A stretch of DNA of 64,000 nt from Terriglobia bacterium. GTDB lineage: Bacteria; Acidobacteriota; Terriglobia; Bryobacterales; Bryobacteraceae. The number at the start of each line of letters is the position of its first letter. Position 1 is the stretch's first letter. Where the stretch lies: positions 62,001-126,000 of the forward strand of contig JAIQFK010000001.1 in NCBI GenBank assembly GCA_020073305.1, given 5' to 3'. Position numbers and translations under genes: made by a program. The notes under the pieces were generated by a model. It ran no database searches. It worked only from the letters and a program-made list of their open reading frames with translations, and was not told where the DNA came from. Below are positions 1-8,061 of the stretch, in pieces.

Positions 1-254
1 TCCGCAACGCCCCCGGCACCATGCGCCGAAGTGCTCGCAGCGACCGCCTGGGTATTGGCCAGCAGTGCTTCCGCCTGAAGTTGACTCGCTGGCACGAGAT
101 TCCCGATGTTCCGCGATAACTCGGTTAAGGTGTCCGCGAAACTCGCACCGCCCTGCGGGAGAAGGCCTCCCAGCAGTCCGGTTAAACCCGAGCCGCTGGA
201 CGCCAGTCCCGGAGCCCCACGCCCGGGTTCACTTCCGCTGCTACTCTGCGCCAT
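1..254 (-). CDS. Probable tape-measure protein, N-terminal part (runs off window)
   Basis: An open frame starts at an ATG (252-254) and stays open to the window edge, giving at least 84 residues. A GGAG motif lies about 8 nt upstream. The start overlaps the end of the tail-chaperone extension frame by a few bases, a usual arrangement in tail modules. The visible protein is rich in Gly, Ser, Ala and Leu, with a segment near residues 45-75 that looks helical. In siphovirus gene order the tape-measure gene follows the G/GT chaperone genes, so position rather than sequence identity supports the call. Another small tail protein cannot be excluded without the rest of the gene. Confidence 0.6.
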   Translation of the reverse strand, partial: MAQSSSGSEPGRGAPGLASSGSGLTGLLGGLLPQGGASFADTLTELSRNIGNLVPASQLQAEALLANTQAVAASTSAHGAGGVA

Positions 255-935
255 TCTGCTTCTCCAATTCCAGTTGCCCCTCGAGAATCAGAAACGCTTC
301 CGCCTGCCGCGCATTCAGATCGAATGGGAGAGCCAGACGAAGGCGCCTCCAGGTGAAATACTCTTCTACCCAGCCTATGCTCTGTGCAGTGATCAGTGAC
401 GTCGGGCACTCGTCGGCTGCAACCGGCCCTCGAGCCCAGACGACGTGCGGAGGGGTTTGCTGCGCAGCCGGCACCCAGGCGCACCTTCGTTTGATTTCCA
501 GTCCGGACTTCCGGCATTTGTCGCACCTCCAGCCGGCTGGGTTCGAGCGAAGGAAATGGAAGGCGACGATCAGTTTTTTCGTTCAGACTCTGAAAGGGCG
601 CACTCGGCTTTGATGGCGGCTACCGCCTCGCGGAACAAATCTTCCGGACCCGAGGTGGCTAGCAGCTCCGGTGTGGCTCGCATGCCATCAACTTCCAGTC
701 CGGTCACCTCTTGCAGGCCCCAGTTCACATAGAGGCGATCGATCTCAGCCGAAAGCAGAGCCGCGTCGAGCTTATCCTCGCCTGACTCTCCCGCCTTCAG
801 AAAGTCGAACTTGAGCGATAGTTCGCGGATGCGGCCGATCAAATCCATTCGTCGTGTAAACGACATTTTCGCAACGACGAAGCGAACTCCCGGCGCGATT
901 TTGGATTCGATTCGTGTGCAGCTTTCATAGTTCAT
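241..935 (-). CDS. Tail assembly chaperone, -1 frameshift fusion (gpGT-like)
   Basis: A -1 slip on A AAA AAC (573-579) joins the 121-residue G-like protein to a further 110 codons, giving about 231 residues. I read the -1 frame codon by codon from 571 to the TAG at 241-243 and found no stop. The extension begins LIVAFHFLRSN, has a Cys-rich patch (CDKC, then one Cys nine residues later), and ends with a Leu/Glu-rich helix containing 'DLNARQAEAFLILEGQLE', resembling the T part of other siphovirus tail chaperones. A separate GTG start at 474 would also give a 77-residue protein, but it lacks the first third of the extension. Fusion is the better explanation. Known relatives are lambda G/GT and equivalents in many siphoviruses. 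Confidence 0.75.
570..935 (-). CDS. Phage tail assembly chaperone (gpG-like)
   Basis: This 121-residue protein is encoded between the tail-tube-like gene and the probable tape-measure gene, the position of lambda gpG. The ATG at 935 follows the upstream stop (939-941) by 3 nt. The protein has an early basic and amphipathic region, a middle segment of the form 'LIGRIRELSLKFDFLKAG', and an acidic C-terminus ending in SESERKN. The last sense codons are CGA AAA AAC followed by TGA, which contain the slippery heptamer A AAA AAC. Tail chaperones of this class bind the tape-measure protein and recruit tail-tube subunits. The gene was recognised by size, position and the frameshift signal, not by strong family similarity. 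Confidence 0.75.
   Translation of the reverse strand: MNYESCTRIESKIAPGVRFVVAKMSFTRRMDLIGRIRELSLKFDFLKAGESGEDKLDAALLSAEIDRLYVNWGLQEVTGLEVDGMRATPELLATSGPEDLFREAVAAIKAECALSESERKN
573..579 (-). promoter_or_regulatory. -1 programmed ribosomal frameshift slippery site A AAA AAC
   Basis: On the minus strand the zero-frame codons read CGA AAA AAC TGA, so the heptamer A AAA AAC fits X XXY YYZ exactly in phase and ends at the codon before the zero-frame stop. The -1 frame is open for 110 codons beyond it. A short palindrome CCAGCCGGCTGG (529-540) and CCGGAAGTCCGG (about 502-513) lie 30-70 nt downstream. They could fold, but they are farther away than the usual 5-9 nt spacer. Confidence 0.8.
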
Positions 936-938
936 GCT

Positions 939-2105
939 CTATCCAAAGGCCACTACGATTTCATCGTCCACGGTACCCTGCGCCCGAGAGCTTCCAAAGT
1001 GCCATTTCAGGCGGGCTTCGCTGTCGTCATACTCCGGTACCTGGGGAATCAGGCTCTTTAAGTACGCGCCAAACAACTGATTCGGCTGCTGGCCAAGCTG
1101 GACCATCGCGCTAATTGGCGACTGCTGTTTGGCAGCCTGGTACAAAGATTGAGTTACTGAGTCGTCCTGTTGGTACAACTCGAAGTCAAGACTCGCAGCG
1201 CGTATTCCAGCCGAGACCGCTCGCGGTAGGCTGGATCCAAACTCTTGGGCGCGTAGGTCCAAGTTGTTACTGAGTGCAAGTTGGGCGCTCGTTATTGTAA
1301 AAAAGCGACTAGGGTCGTTGCCGAGCCACACCTGACCCAGATGACCCGGAACAATCGAGTAGTCAAATGTTCCCAGTGTTGGCTCGGAAGGGAACGCACT
1401 GAGCTGCCCGATTCCACTCGAGAAACTCGAGCTATCCGCAAGCTCCTGTGCCACGCCCTTAAAGGCAAACTCATGAAAATCTCCGTTCACCTTGACGGCT
1501 ATTTGATCCACGGCGGCGCCGCAGAGAATGCGATGCACGGCCGAGCTGGGTGCCCAATAGTCAAATATGCTCACGGAGGGAAGCTCTGTGCTTAGAAAAT
1601 AGGTTGCGGTAGGGCCAAGACTGGAACCGGGAACCGGTGCCGTCGAGAGCGGCGCATTCAGTTGAACCGTGAGACTATCCAGAGCCGACATCACAAACCG
1701 GATCTCTCCAAGGTAGCTGATAGCCTGCCCCGCAACAAGGCCATGAGGTGCCGCGAACGTTACAGATGTGGCCGTTGAGCCGACGCCTACGGTCCCTCCG
1801 GGGCTGATCGACGCGCTGCTGCCGAGTCCGGCATGAAATAACGGTCCATAACAGGGTTCACTTGGTCCTCCGGCCCAGGTGGTCAGCAGAGTGTTGAGCT
1901 GAAATGTTGTTCGGCGCCGGCCACCGGGCGGCAACCCCGCGAATGTTCGGCTGCCCGTCTTGTCTTTACGGTTGGTGACTTCAAGCAGTTGCTTGGCCGA
2001 CAACTTTACCGCTGGAATTCGGTTCCCTGTCGTGATGAGCGGCACTTGGCCGTAAGCGGCTTCTGCGGCGCAATAAAATCGGTTGGCATTGGATGAAATG
2101 TACAC
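939..2105 (-). CDS. Phage major tail tube-like protein
   Basis: This 388-residue protein starts at GTG 2105 and has no signal peptide. It is placed immediately before the tail chaperone genes, where the major tail (tube) protein lies in siphovirus genomes. The sequence is rich in Ser, Gly, Ala and beta-branched residues. Around residues 105-150 it has a small beta domain with the motif 'APHGLVAGQAI' followed by 'LDSLTVQLNAPL', a pattern often seen in phage tail and decoration modules. The C-terminal third (DFELYQQDD, then a helix with AKQQSPISAMVQLG) resembles tail-tube subunits in style. The start is uncertain because only GGGAA lies upstream. An adhesin-type tail protein is an alternative. 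Confidence 0.55.
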   Translation of the reverse strand: MYISSNANRFYCAAEAAYGQVPLITTGNRIPAVKLSAKQLLEVTNRKDKTGSRTFAGLPPGGRRRTTFQLNTLLTTWAGGPSEPCYGPLFHAGLGSSASISPGGTVGVGSTATSVTFAAPHGLVAGQAISYLGEIRFVMSALDSLTVQLNAPLSTAPVPGSSLGPTATYFLSTELPSVSIFDYWAPSSAVHRILCGAAVDQIAVKVNGDFHEFAFKGVAQELADSSSFSSGIGQLSAFPSEPTLGTFDYSIVPGHLGQVWLGNDPSRFFTITSAQLALSNNLDLRAQEFGSSLPRAVSAGIRAASLDFELYQQDDSVTQSLYQAAKQQSPISAMVQLGQQPNQLFGAYLKSLIPQVPEYDDSEARLKWHFGSSRAQGTVDDEIVVAFG

Positions 2106-2123
2106 TGTAGTCGTTCCCGTGCT

Positions 2124-2621
2124 TCAATCGACACTCGCGTCTAGCTGGATGGAGATCTTTGCTGATTTTATGAAATTGCGGCCGCCATGTTTTACTGGCC
2201 CGAACGACACCTCATAGCGGCCGGCGAAGAAGAGGCCTTGGCCCCAGTCTCCTCGGTTCTGGTTGAGTGTCTGGGTCACCGCGGCGGCGTACACTTGAGA
2301 CGCGCGATCAATACCTTCAAGACGGTCCTGTGAGACCCGCACATCGATCGTCATGTCAATGGTTCCCGAAAAACTGCGGAACTTCTCTGTTAAGGCGTTC
2401 GCAAGTTTGTCGCAGTAAATGTAAACGGCGGTATACTTTTGCTCAATGCTTCTATCGGCGATATCGCTGGACACATTCTCGGTGAAGAGTTGTCTCGGTA
2501 AAAGAGGCGACACCGCCAACCTCTCCGCCTGAGCTAAGATCGCCACAGTTGTGTTGAGACCGTTCGGTGCGGTTAAGAATTCCTGAAGCCTTGACGTAGC
2601 TGTACCAGCTAAGCTGAACAT
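2124..2621 (-). CDS. Phage tail completion/terminator-like protein
   Basis: This 165-residue protein lies between the 264-residue structural gene and the tail-tube gene, with 6 nt to the gene upstream and 18 nt to the gene downstream. Its N-terminal part ('SRLQEFLTAPNGLNTTVAIL') and its C-terminal beta-rich part ('GLFFAGRYEVSFGPVKHGG', then 'AKISIQLDASVD') suit a tail-terminator or minor head-tail joining protein, which caps the tail tube. The central segment ('YIYCDKLANALTEKFRSFSG', 'IDVRVSQDRLEGI') is alpha/beta, as in gpU-like proteins. The name rests on position and general architecture. I did not recognise a specific family signature. Confidence 0.45.
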   Translation of the reverse strand: MFSLAGTATSRLQEFLTAPNGLNTTVAILAQAERLAVSPLLPRQLFTENVSSDIADRSIEQKYTAVYIYCDKLANALTEKFRSFSGTIDMTIDVRVSQDRLEGIDRASQVYAAAVTQTLNQNRGDWGQGLFFAGRYEVSFGPVKHGGRNFIKSAKISIQLDASVD

Positions 2622-2627
2622 GCCGGG

Positions 2628-3422
2628 TTAGCCTCGCTGTAAGAAACGTGGTAACTGAGAGAAGTAGTTCGGCTCTTGCCCTTGCCCAGGGTTGCATCCC
2701 TGCGCCAGTCCGGAGGGCGGCATGGTCCAGATCTGATCTACGTTAACGGGACTCGCGTTTTGCAACATGATCGAATCGACCGCCGTGCCGGCGTACAGGT
2801 TCCATGAAGCCGCATTGGTGGGAGGCTTCTTTGGTTTGACCTGCACTGAATTGTGGTCCGGCGCATTTATCGAAGCCACGGGGCTCGCCATCCCTTCTTC
2901 GCCGGAGGCATTCAGCCAGGCGACCTGTACATAGTACGTCGTTGCCGGCAGTGAACCGCTCAGAAGATCAATCTCGGGGCTGTCGGCTATGACAATGGGA
3001 TTCAAAACAACGCCTATGCCGGTTTGAAGTAACATTATCGACGCCCATTTCGAGAGATCTTGATATTCCTTCCATTTACTAAGATATCGGTCATTTAATT
3101 GGGTGCCATAGGCATCTCGATAGATCAACTCCAGCGTGTGAAATGTGTGCCAGAGTCGAAGGGGTGGCGTTACGGCTATATTTGTGAGCGTCAGCGAAGT
3201 TAGGGAAGTTCCAACACTTCCGGGCCACCACGAGGAAGGAGTTGTTCGTGAGAATGCAGATCGCGAAATTGCCGATGCCATCTCAACGCCCAATTCCTCT
3301 TGCGCGAGCGCTATCTTGGCGGCCGCATCGATTCCCTCAGTGCTGGCCACATCGAGCACTCCTGTGTCCTGTAGTGCGATCTGGTCCAAGGTCGAGATCG
3401 ACGCATCGGTAAATAGTGCCAT
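2628..3422 (-). CDS. Phage structural protein with C-terminal fibronectin-like domain
   Basis: This 264-residue protein starts at ATG 3422, between the 105-residue gene and the tail-completion candidate. Residues 1-150 are mainly helical, with Ala-rich N-terminal helices and a segment 'LWHTFHTLELIYRDAYGTQLN' typical of head-tail connector or head-associated proteins. From about residue 165 a beta-sandwich-like region appears ('TTYYVQVAWLNASGEEG', 'PVASINAP', 'AASWNLYAGT'), similar to FnIII or Ig-like domains that phages attach to capsid or tail proteins. Such domains are usually surface-exposed and may bind cell-surface sugars. Head-tail connector with an accessory domain is the working guess. 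The exact role cannot be read from the sequence. Confidence 0.45.
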   Translation of the reverse strand: MALFTDASISTLDQIALQDTGVLDVASTEGIDAAAKIALAQEELGVEMASAISRSAFSRTTPSSWWPGSVGTSLTSLTLTNIAVTPPLRLWHTFHTLELIYRDAYGTQLNDRYLSKWKEYQDLSKWASIMLLQTGIGVVLNPIVIADSPEIDLLSGSLPATTYYVQVAWLNASGEEGMASPVASINAPDHNSVQVKPKKPPTNAASWNLYAGTAVDSIMLQNASPVNVDQIWTMPPSGLAQGCNPGQGQEPNYFSQLPRFLQRG

Positions 3423-3438
3423 CTGCGCTCGTGCCGCA

Positions 3439-3756
3439 CTACTCTTTTGCAGGGCGCCTCGCCTTAAGCAAGTCGGCTGTTGGGGCGGACGTCACCTGCA
3501 TGCGATTGGCGGTGGCCTCGGAATCGGCGGCCCTCTTGGCTTCCGCCTTCTGGTCTTGAAACTCCCTCGCGACTTCCTCACTAGCTAGTCGCGCGCGGCC
3601 ATCTACAATCATTGTCGCCGCTAGTTGTTTAGGGACCTCAGTCAATAGTCCTTCTTTGCCGCCGTCAGGAGTGGCGTGACTTACTAGGACAACGAATGAC
3701 GTGGCCAGGCTCTGTTCGAGTTCCCGGAGTCTTTGATAGTAGGATTTTACATTCAT
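3439..3756 (-). CDS. Small phage protein after the coat gene, unknown function
   Basis: This 105-residue protein is encoded directly downstream of the coat gene (36 nt gap). It starts at ATG 3756 with 'MNVKSYYQRLRELEQSLA', and its middle part ('FVVLVSHATPDGGKEGLLTEVPKQLAATMIVDGRARLASEEVAREF') is followed by a charged, Ala/Lys/Glu-rich helix. The position suggests a head-completion or accessory head protein. The 'G..G.LTEVP...AA..IVDGRARLAS' pattern is seen in small proteins of other phage head modules whose function is not fixed. I cannot assign a family with confidence. Confidence 0.5.
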   Translation of the reverse strand: MNVKSYYQRLRELEQSLATSFVVLVSHATPDGGKEGLLTEVPKQLAATMIVDGRARLASEEVAREFQDQKAEAKRAADSEATANRMQVTSAPTADLLKARRPAKE

Positions 3757-3792
3757 GGTGTGCTGATAGGAATCAGAGTCCGTGCGGGAGGG

Positions 3793-4704
3793 TCAGGAGT
3801 TTACCTGGACAGCGAAAGTATTCCGGAGCGCCGCCACGCCGTATAGAACGTCCACCGTAAACTGCTGCGAGAGTGTGTTTGGCTGATAACTCATGATCAC
3901 TCGCATCCCGAAGTTCCCCAGATCTGCATACTCAGCAATAGCGCCTGTTCCAGGAAGCGGCTGCGGAAGGCGGCGAATCACAAGCCCGATCGCATCACGC
4001 ACAAAAGCAACATTGTGTGTTGTCACGGGGGAACTTCCTGTTTTCGCGACCAATTGTGATCGGAACACGAAGAAATCCTTGATTTTTCCAACAGTGCCTT
4101 CTATTAGCGCTCTCAGACCTGCATCACCAGCCGTCTGAAATTCGCTGAACCGGGGAATCTGCCTCATCTGAGAGTAGGTGTTTGCGTCGACAATCAAGTG
4201 TTTCGGCTGGCTCGAAGGAACTTTGGCTGCAAAGAGCGCGGTCTCAGCGGCATCGACAACCGCTTCCGTAATCGGCGTTCCGGCAATACCAACTGGGGTA
4301 TTTGCAGAGAAACTAGCATAGAGTCCAAGGAGGTCTGACTCAATTCTCTCAGCGATCGCAATAACTGCGGGTTGCATGTAGACTCTCAGTAAATCAGGAA
4401 CAGCCAAAACCTTCGTGACATCCGGAATCTGAAACGTCGCTTCCGCATGAGTGTTTAGAACGATTTGGGCATTTCCCAGGGTGGGGTTCTGGGTTGTGAC
4501 CGTTCCCCCTTCAGCGATGTTGTTTGCGACGAGTGTTGGTGGAATTGGGACATTGACCGTGTCGCCGGCCTGGGCAAGCGTCGGCTCATAGTCGCGGTTA
4601 ACGAGATTTCCCATGACCAGGTTGCTCACAAGGGCCGGTAAGGCGTCGGCCGCCACGAGTTTCACGATCGCGGTGGCCACATTTGTCGAAGTAATTGCTG
4701 GCAT
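3793..4704 (-). CDS. Major capsid (coat) protein, P22 coat family-like
   Basis: This 303-residue protein starts at ATG 4704, with AGGAG about 8 nt upstream. The opening region ('LVSNLVMGNLVNRDYEP', then 'GDTVNVPIPP') is characteristic of the P22-type coat protein branch of the HK97 fold: an N-arm, then the 'G.TV.I..P' strand, then the 'T...N.H.EA.F.I.D' segment, and a spine helix ending in 'IAERIESDLLGLYASF'. A P-domain-like region with 'HLIVDANTYSQMRQIPRFSEFQ' follows. The C-terminus carries strands that include 'GMRVIMSYQP'. The protein would form the procapsid shell with the scaffold candidate encoded immediately upstream. This is one of the best supported phage calls in the window. Confidence 0.85.
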   Translation of the reverse strand: MPAITSTNVATAIVKLVAADALPALVSNLVMGNLVNRDYEPTLAQAGDTVNVPIPPTLVANNIAEGGTVTTQNPTLGNAQIVLNTHAEATFQIPDVTKVLAVPDLLRVYMQPAVIAIAERIESDLLGLYASFSANTPVGIAGTPITEAVVDAAETALFAAKVPSSQPKHLIVDANTYSQMRQIPRFSEFQTAGDAGLRALIEGTVGKIKDFFVFRSQLVAKTGSSPVTTHNVAFVRDAIGLVIRRLPQPLPGTGAIAEYADLGNFGMRVIMSYQPNTLSQQFTVDVLYGVAALRNTFAVQVNS

Positions 4705-4747
4705 TCGTATCTCCTGTAGTTGTGGAAGCGTTCAGCTCACGATGCAG

Positions 4748-5335
4748 TTATGATCCGCGCAGGACCTGAGCGGCGACTCGCGCGATCTCCCGGCGCGCAT
4801 TGTCTAGATCCTCAGAACTCATCCCGGGCCGGATCTTGTCGACGTCGATCAAAGATCCGCCCGAGGGCGATTTTTGTGTTGTTGATATTCCGGAGCCGCC
4901 GGATATACGTGCGGGCAGGAACTCCGGATTGGAATTGACGAAGCTTGCAAGGTAGTCTTTCAGGGGCACCTCCCCAGAATCAGTCTTAGCCACCAGTCTT
5001 CCCTCATCGGTTCTTGCAATGTCATCCTTGACCGCCTTAAAGGCGAGGTCCACTTTTGCCACGCCCAGTCGTTGTAATTCAGCTCTTACAGCGGCACTCC
5101 GTTCGGCTTCCTCGGCGATCTGTCGACTTCGCTTGTTTTCTTCTACGAGATCGTTCAGCCTCCGCTCTAGCTGCTCCCGACGTTTCCGTTCTTCCTGTAA
5201 CTCAGTTTTGTGGGCGGGCTCGCTACTTGCCTGCTGAGTACGTGTATACTCCTCGATTGCCTGCTTGACCAACGATTGAACGTCAGCGCGCTGAAGCTCG
5301 TTCGGCGCCACCGGCGCCTGTTTTGTCTCCTCCAC
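4748..5335 (-). CDS. Phage scaffolding-like protein, coiled coil
   Basis: The preferred start is GTG 5335, preceded by AAGGGG. That gives about 195 residues and a 53-nt overlap with the end of the portal gene. A TTG at 5365 is the alternative. Residues 20-95 are a highly charged coiled coil rich in Glu, Arg, Lys and Gln ('EERKRREQLERRLNDL'). The later part has 'VDLAFKAVKDDIARTDEGRLV', then a Gly/Ser-rich linker, and ends in a short helical tail. Order (portal, this gene, coat) and composition match internal scaffold proteins, which guide capsid assembly and then leave. The scaffold call follows from position and architecture. Confidence 0.7.
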   Translation of the reverse strand: MEETKQAPVAPNELQRADVQSLVKQAIEEYTRTQQASSEPAHKTELQEERKRREQLERRLNDLVEENKRSRQIAEEAERSAAVRAELQRLGVAKVDLAFKAVKDDIARTDEGRLVAKTDSGEVPLKDYLASFVNSNPEFLPARISGGSGISTTQKSPSGGSLIDVDKIRPGMSSEDLDNARREIARVAAQVLRGS

Positions 5336-6743
5336 AGTTCCCCTTCCCTCCGATGTTCGATGCAATCGATCGATCTATTTCCTCGGCAATCTGATTTTTG
5401 ACGCATTGACGCACATCACAGAAGTATTTGAAGGCAAGCTTCTTGAACAGTTGTGTCTTCAGTGTCTCTGATTGTATCCCTAACTCTAGGAGCTTCTTTG
5501 CGTCGTCGAGCTCGACACTAAAATCTCCAATGTCAAACTCGTCTAGGCCTGAGACGTCAATCGCCAAACCATCCTGCCGCGCAACATTTATTGCGCAAAG
5601 GACCTGCTTCATCGTGTGCTTGACGGTGTCTCCGTATGCCCGCAGGACCTCTTGCGTAATGCTAAAATCGCGCTGTTTGCTAAGGCCAGATTGGCTGGTT
5701 TGCGCCGAACTGGTCCCACCGGCCTGCACCATTAGATGACATACTCGGTAAATCTCGTCTTTCAGCCGCTCTAGATTGTCGGCGGCGATCTGAAATACAT
5801 GCCCCTCAGGTTCTGTCCAGCCGAATCGGTCGTCCGGTCCAAGTTGAATGTAATAAGATTCACCGACAATCTGGCTCCACTCGCGTTCAGAGTAGATGAC
5901 TGGAGTGGCAAAGAGTCCCATTGTCAATGCCCAGGACAAGGCATTGGACTTGTTAAAATGTTCCAATTGCAGCAAGGCGGCTTTGTTCATCAACCACAGA
6001 CCTTCGGAGGTCTGCAATCGAAACAGAGGCACCCTCGCTTGGCGCGCCAGTCCATGGCGCCCCTCGTCGATCAGTTCGATTCGGCCTGCCAGTCCGGTTG
6101 AGTCTGCGGTGGACTGATAGGTCCTAAAGGCCTCTCGGTTGTAGTAGATCCATCGCGTTTGTTTTGCCCAGGTGTCACTGCCGGTAGCATTGCGAAGCGA
6201 TGAAGTGCGAACGACAATCCACTCCAGTTGGCCGTCAGTGTCATAACTCCAGTTAATAACTTCGTCAGGAGAATAATCGACGAGAAAAGCGCGAGACTTG
6301 CCGACAGCATCTTCCTGGGCCCGAGTTGTCACTGGTCCAGCGACGCGAGGAAAGTCTACCACGATGTAGCCCGTGCCGGTGATCAGAGCTTGGACCAGTT
6401 GATTGCGAAAGAACTCCGTGATTGTAGTTCCCCTCAGATCGCAATCGTCGGAGAATGCCGTAAAGAATGTCTTGCCGGTTTGGTTTGTTCCGTCAAAGGT
6501 GATGATCGGTTCCCGGCGCATGAGCGTCGCCGCATACCAGTCGATGATGGAGCCGATATAGTTTTCATAAAACACACGGCTTAAGCGCTCAAAGTAGACC
6601 TCATTCGGCTCTCTACTGCGACGCACCAGATATTCGGGTGCATGTTCTCGTAGCTGTTCGCCGCCGGCATAAAGGTCCCGGTACTTGCGCCAGATCGGTT
6701 TGGAGCGAATATAGTCGGGATGTTCGATGTTAATGTTGTGCAT
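5283..6743 (-). CDS. Phage portal protein (DUF4055-like)
   Basis: The start at ATG 6743 (MHNINIEHPDYI) has GAGGAG 8 nt upstream and lies 13 nt after the terminase stop, which is better than the far upstream start of the open frame. The protein is 486 residues. The N-terminal part ('WRKYRDLYAGG', 'RSREPNEVYFERLSRVFYENY', then 'LMRREPIITF') matches the DUF4055 portal-like family. A long middle region holds 'DYSPDEVINW' and 'RVPLFRLQTSEGLWLMNKAAL', and a stem-like helix follows around 'RLKDEIYRVCHLMVQAGG'. Portals form the dodecameric DNA entry ring. The large terminase gene directly upstream supports the call. Confidence 0.8.
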   Translation of the reverse strand: MHNINIEHPDYIRSKPIWRKYRDLYAGGEQLREHAPEYLVRRSREPNEVYFERLSRVFYENYIGSIIDWYAATLMRREPIITFDGTNQTGKTFFTAFSDDCDLRGTTITEFFRNQLVQALITGTGYIVVDFPRVAGPVTTRAQEDAVGKSRAFLVDYSPDEVINWSYDTDGQLEWIVVRTSSLRNATGSDTWAKQTRWIYYNREAFRTYQSTADSTGLAGRIELIDEGRHGLARQARVPLFRLQTSEGLWLMNKAALLQLEHFNKSNALSWALTMGLFATPVIYSEREWSQIVGESYYIQLGPDDRFGWTEPEGHVFQIAADNLERLKDEIYRVCHLMVQAGGTSSAQTSQSGLSKQRDFSITQEVLRAYGDTVKHTMKQVLCAINVARQDGLAIDVSGLDEFDIGDFSVELDDAKKLLELGIQSETLKTQLFKKLAFKYFCDVRQCVKNQIAEEIDRSIASNIGGKGNCGGDKTGAGGAERASAR

Positions 6744-6756
6744 GCAGTGAGCTCCT

Positions 6757-8061
6757 CTACAGCAATCTCTGTGAACGATCTCCGATCTGCTGAAGCGGCC
6801 GGCACTCTTGCCAAAGCAGGTATCCGAGCGCGTCGGACACGTGGGTTCTTCGGCGATCTTTGTCTTTATCGGGAATGTTGCTGTCTGCCTTATAACAGAC
6901 TTGCTCAAAGTCCTTAATGAGCTCTGTGCATTTAGAGGTGATGTACAGCTGAATGTCGCCGGCGCCGGTTTTCAACCGGGCGTTCGTCAGAGTTATCCGG
7001 TCGCGGACACTCGGATTCGATTTTGGAACCTTGTAATACAGAGGGCCGTCATATGTCGCGGCGAAATACTCGCGTATGATGTGATAGTCTGACGTGCCCG
7101 TGGTGTGCATGTTGTTTCCTGATGCATCACCATACACCACGATGCCCCGGGAATGGGAGGGGAAGCGGCGCATGAATTCCTCGCACGTCTGCAGCGTACT
7201 CGCATGCCGCAGGATAATTTCATCCAGCACATACACCGTTCCATTGATGATCTGAGCCACCACGGAGCACATTGGATCTACGTTAAAGTCCAGTGCCCAC
7301 AGGAGGGGCGCGCCGGGTCGAAGGGTGAGGTCTTTTACGTGCTCCTGGCGGTTGAATGCGTAATACACCAGCCCGGCTTGTACGTTGAGGTACTTTCCCA
7401 AAACTTCCTGTTGGAAGAACGAATCATCGTAACTGCTTTTCAGAAGATCGTAGAAGTCGGGAATCTGCTCGAGCAGGTGCCTATTTTCGAACGGCTGGGC
7501 AATGGTCGTGTGGTAGCTGCGGCGAGGTTCGGAAATGAACTTGCGGTAAACCCAGTCGTAACCTTTTGGAGTCCAAACCGCGAAGCCGCAGAGTCTCGTA
7601 GCCTTGGGATCCCGCAGCCGGCCTTCGAGGACCAGCCAGGCCGCCTCCGGACTGTAAGTCAGTTCATCCAAGGCGAACCAGGCCAGATTGGTGCCACGCA
7701 AGCGTTCGAACTCGTCGATTGAACGGCAAAGGATTCGGGAATCGGTGTCGGTGATCGTCAACACGTTGTCGCCTTTGCTGTATTCGTACGGGATCATGTT
7801 TGTATTCAAGATGTCAAAGAGCGTGGCCAGAGTTGCGTCGCGCAGCATTGGGTACGTGGGTGCGCCGATCAGGCCCACCCTGCGCGCATTGAGGTAACTC
7901 AACTTGATGGCTTCGTGACACAGTGCCTGACTCTTGCCGGACCCGATGGGCCCAGAAAATCCTTTGAATCGCGCTTGAGAACGGTGGAACTTGTTTTGCG
8001 AAGGAAGCGGCGAGTACTTTATTCTTCTGAAGCAGACTCCGTCTCGCTGGGGTCGATCCAT
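6757..8061 (-). CDS. terL: Terminase large subunit
   Basis: This 434-residue packaging ATPase-nuclease shows Walker A GPIGSGKS at residues 37-44 and a Walker B-like 'LAWFALDE' with Asp/Glu at 132-133. The C-terminal RNase H-like nuclease has acidic positions in 'ALDFNVDP' (D258), 'VYGDASGN' (D312) and 'HVSDALGYL' near 412. The start at ATG 8061 overlaps the upstream small gene by 43 nt. The protein translocates phage DNA into the procapsid through the portal encoded next, and cuts it. All motifs expected for an active enzyme are present, and the reading frame is intact, so this packaging module is not visibly decayed. Confidence 0.9.
   Translation of the reverse strand: MDRPQRDGVCFRRIKYSPLPSQNKFHRSQARFKGFSGPIGSGKSQALCHEAIKLSYLNARRVGLIGAPTYPMLRDATLATLFDILNTNMIPYEYSKGDNVLTITDTDSRILCRSIDEFERLRGTNLAWFALDELTYSPEAAWLVLEGRLRDPKATRLCGFAVWTPKGYDWVYRKFISEPRRSYHTTIAQPFENRHLLEQIPDFYDLLKSSYDDSFFQQEVLGKYLNVQAGLVYYAFNRQEHVKDLTLRPGAPLLWALDFNVDPMCSVVAQIINGTVYVLDEIILRHASTLQTCEEFMRRFPSHSRGIVVYGDASGNNMHTTGTSDYHIIREYFAATYDGPLYYKVPKSNPSVRDRITLTNARLKTGAGDIQLYITSKCTELIKDFEQVCYKADSNIPDKDKDRRRTHVSDALGYLLWQECRPLQQIGDRSQRLL

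Noticed and set aside
182-526. 114-residue minus-strand ORF in the tail region
   Set aside because: It lies in a third frame relative to the chaperone and its -1 extension, has Arg/Ser-rich composition, and overlaps the extension that is supported by the slippery site.
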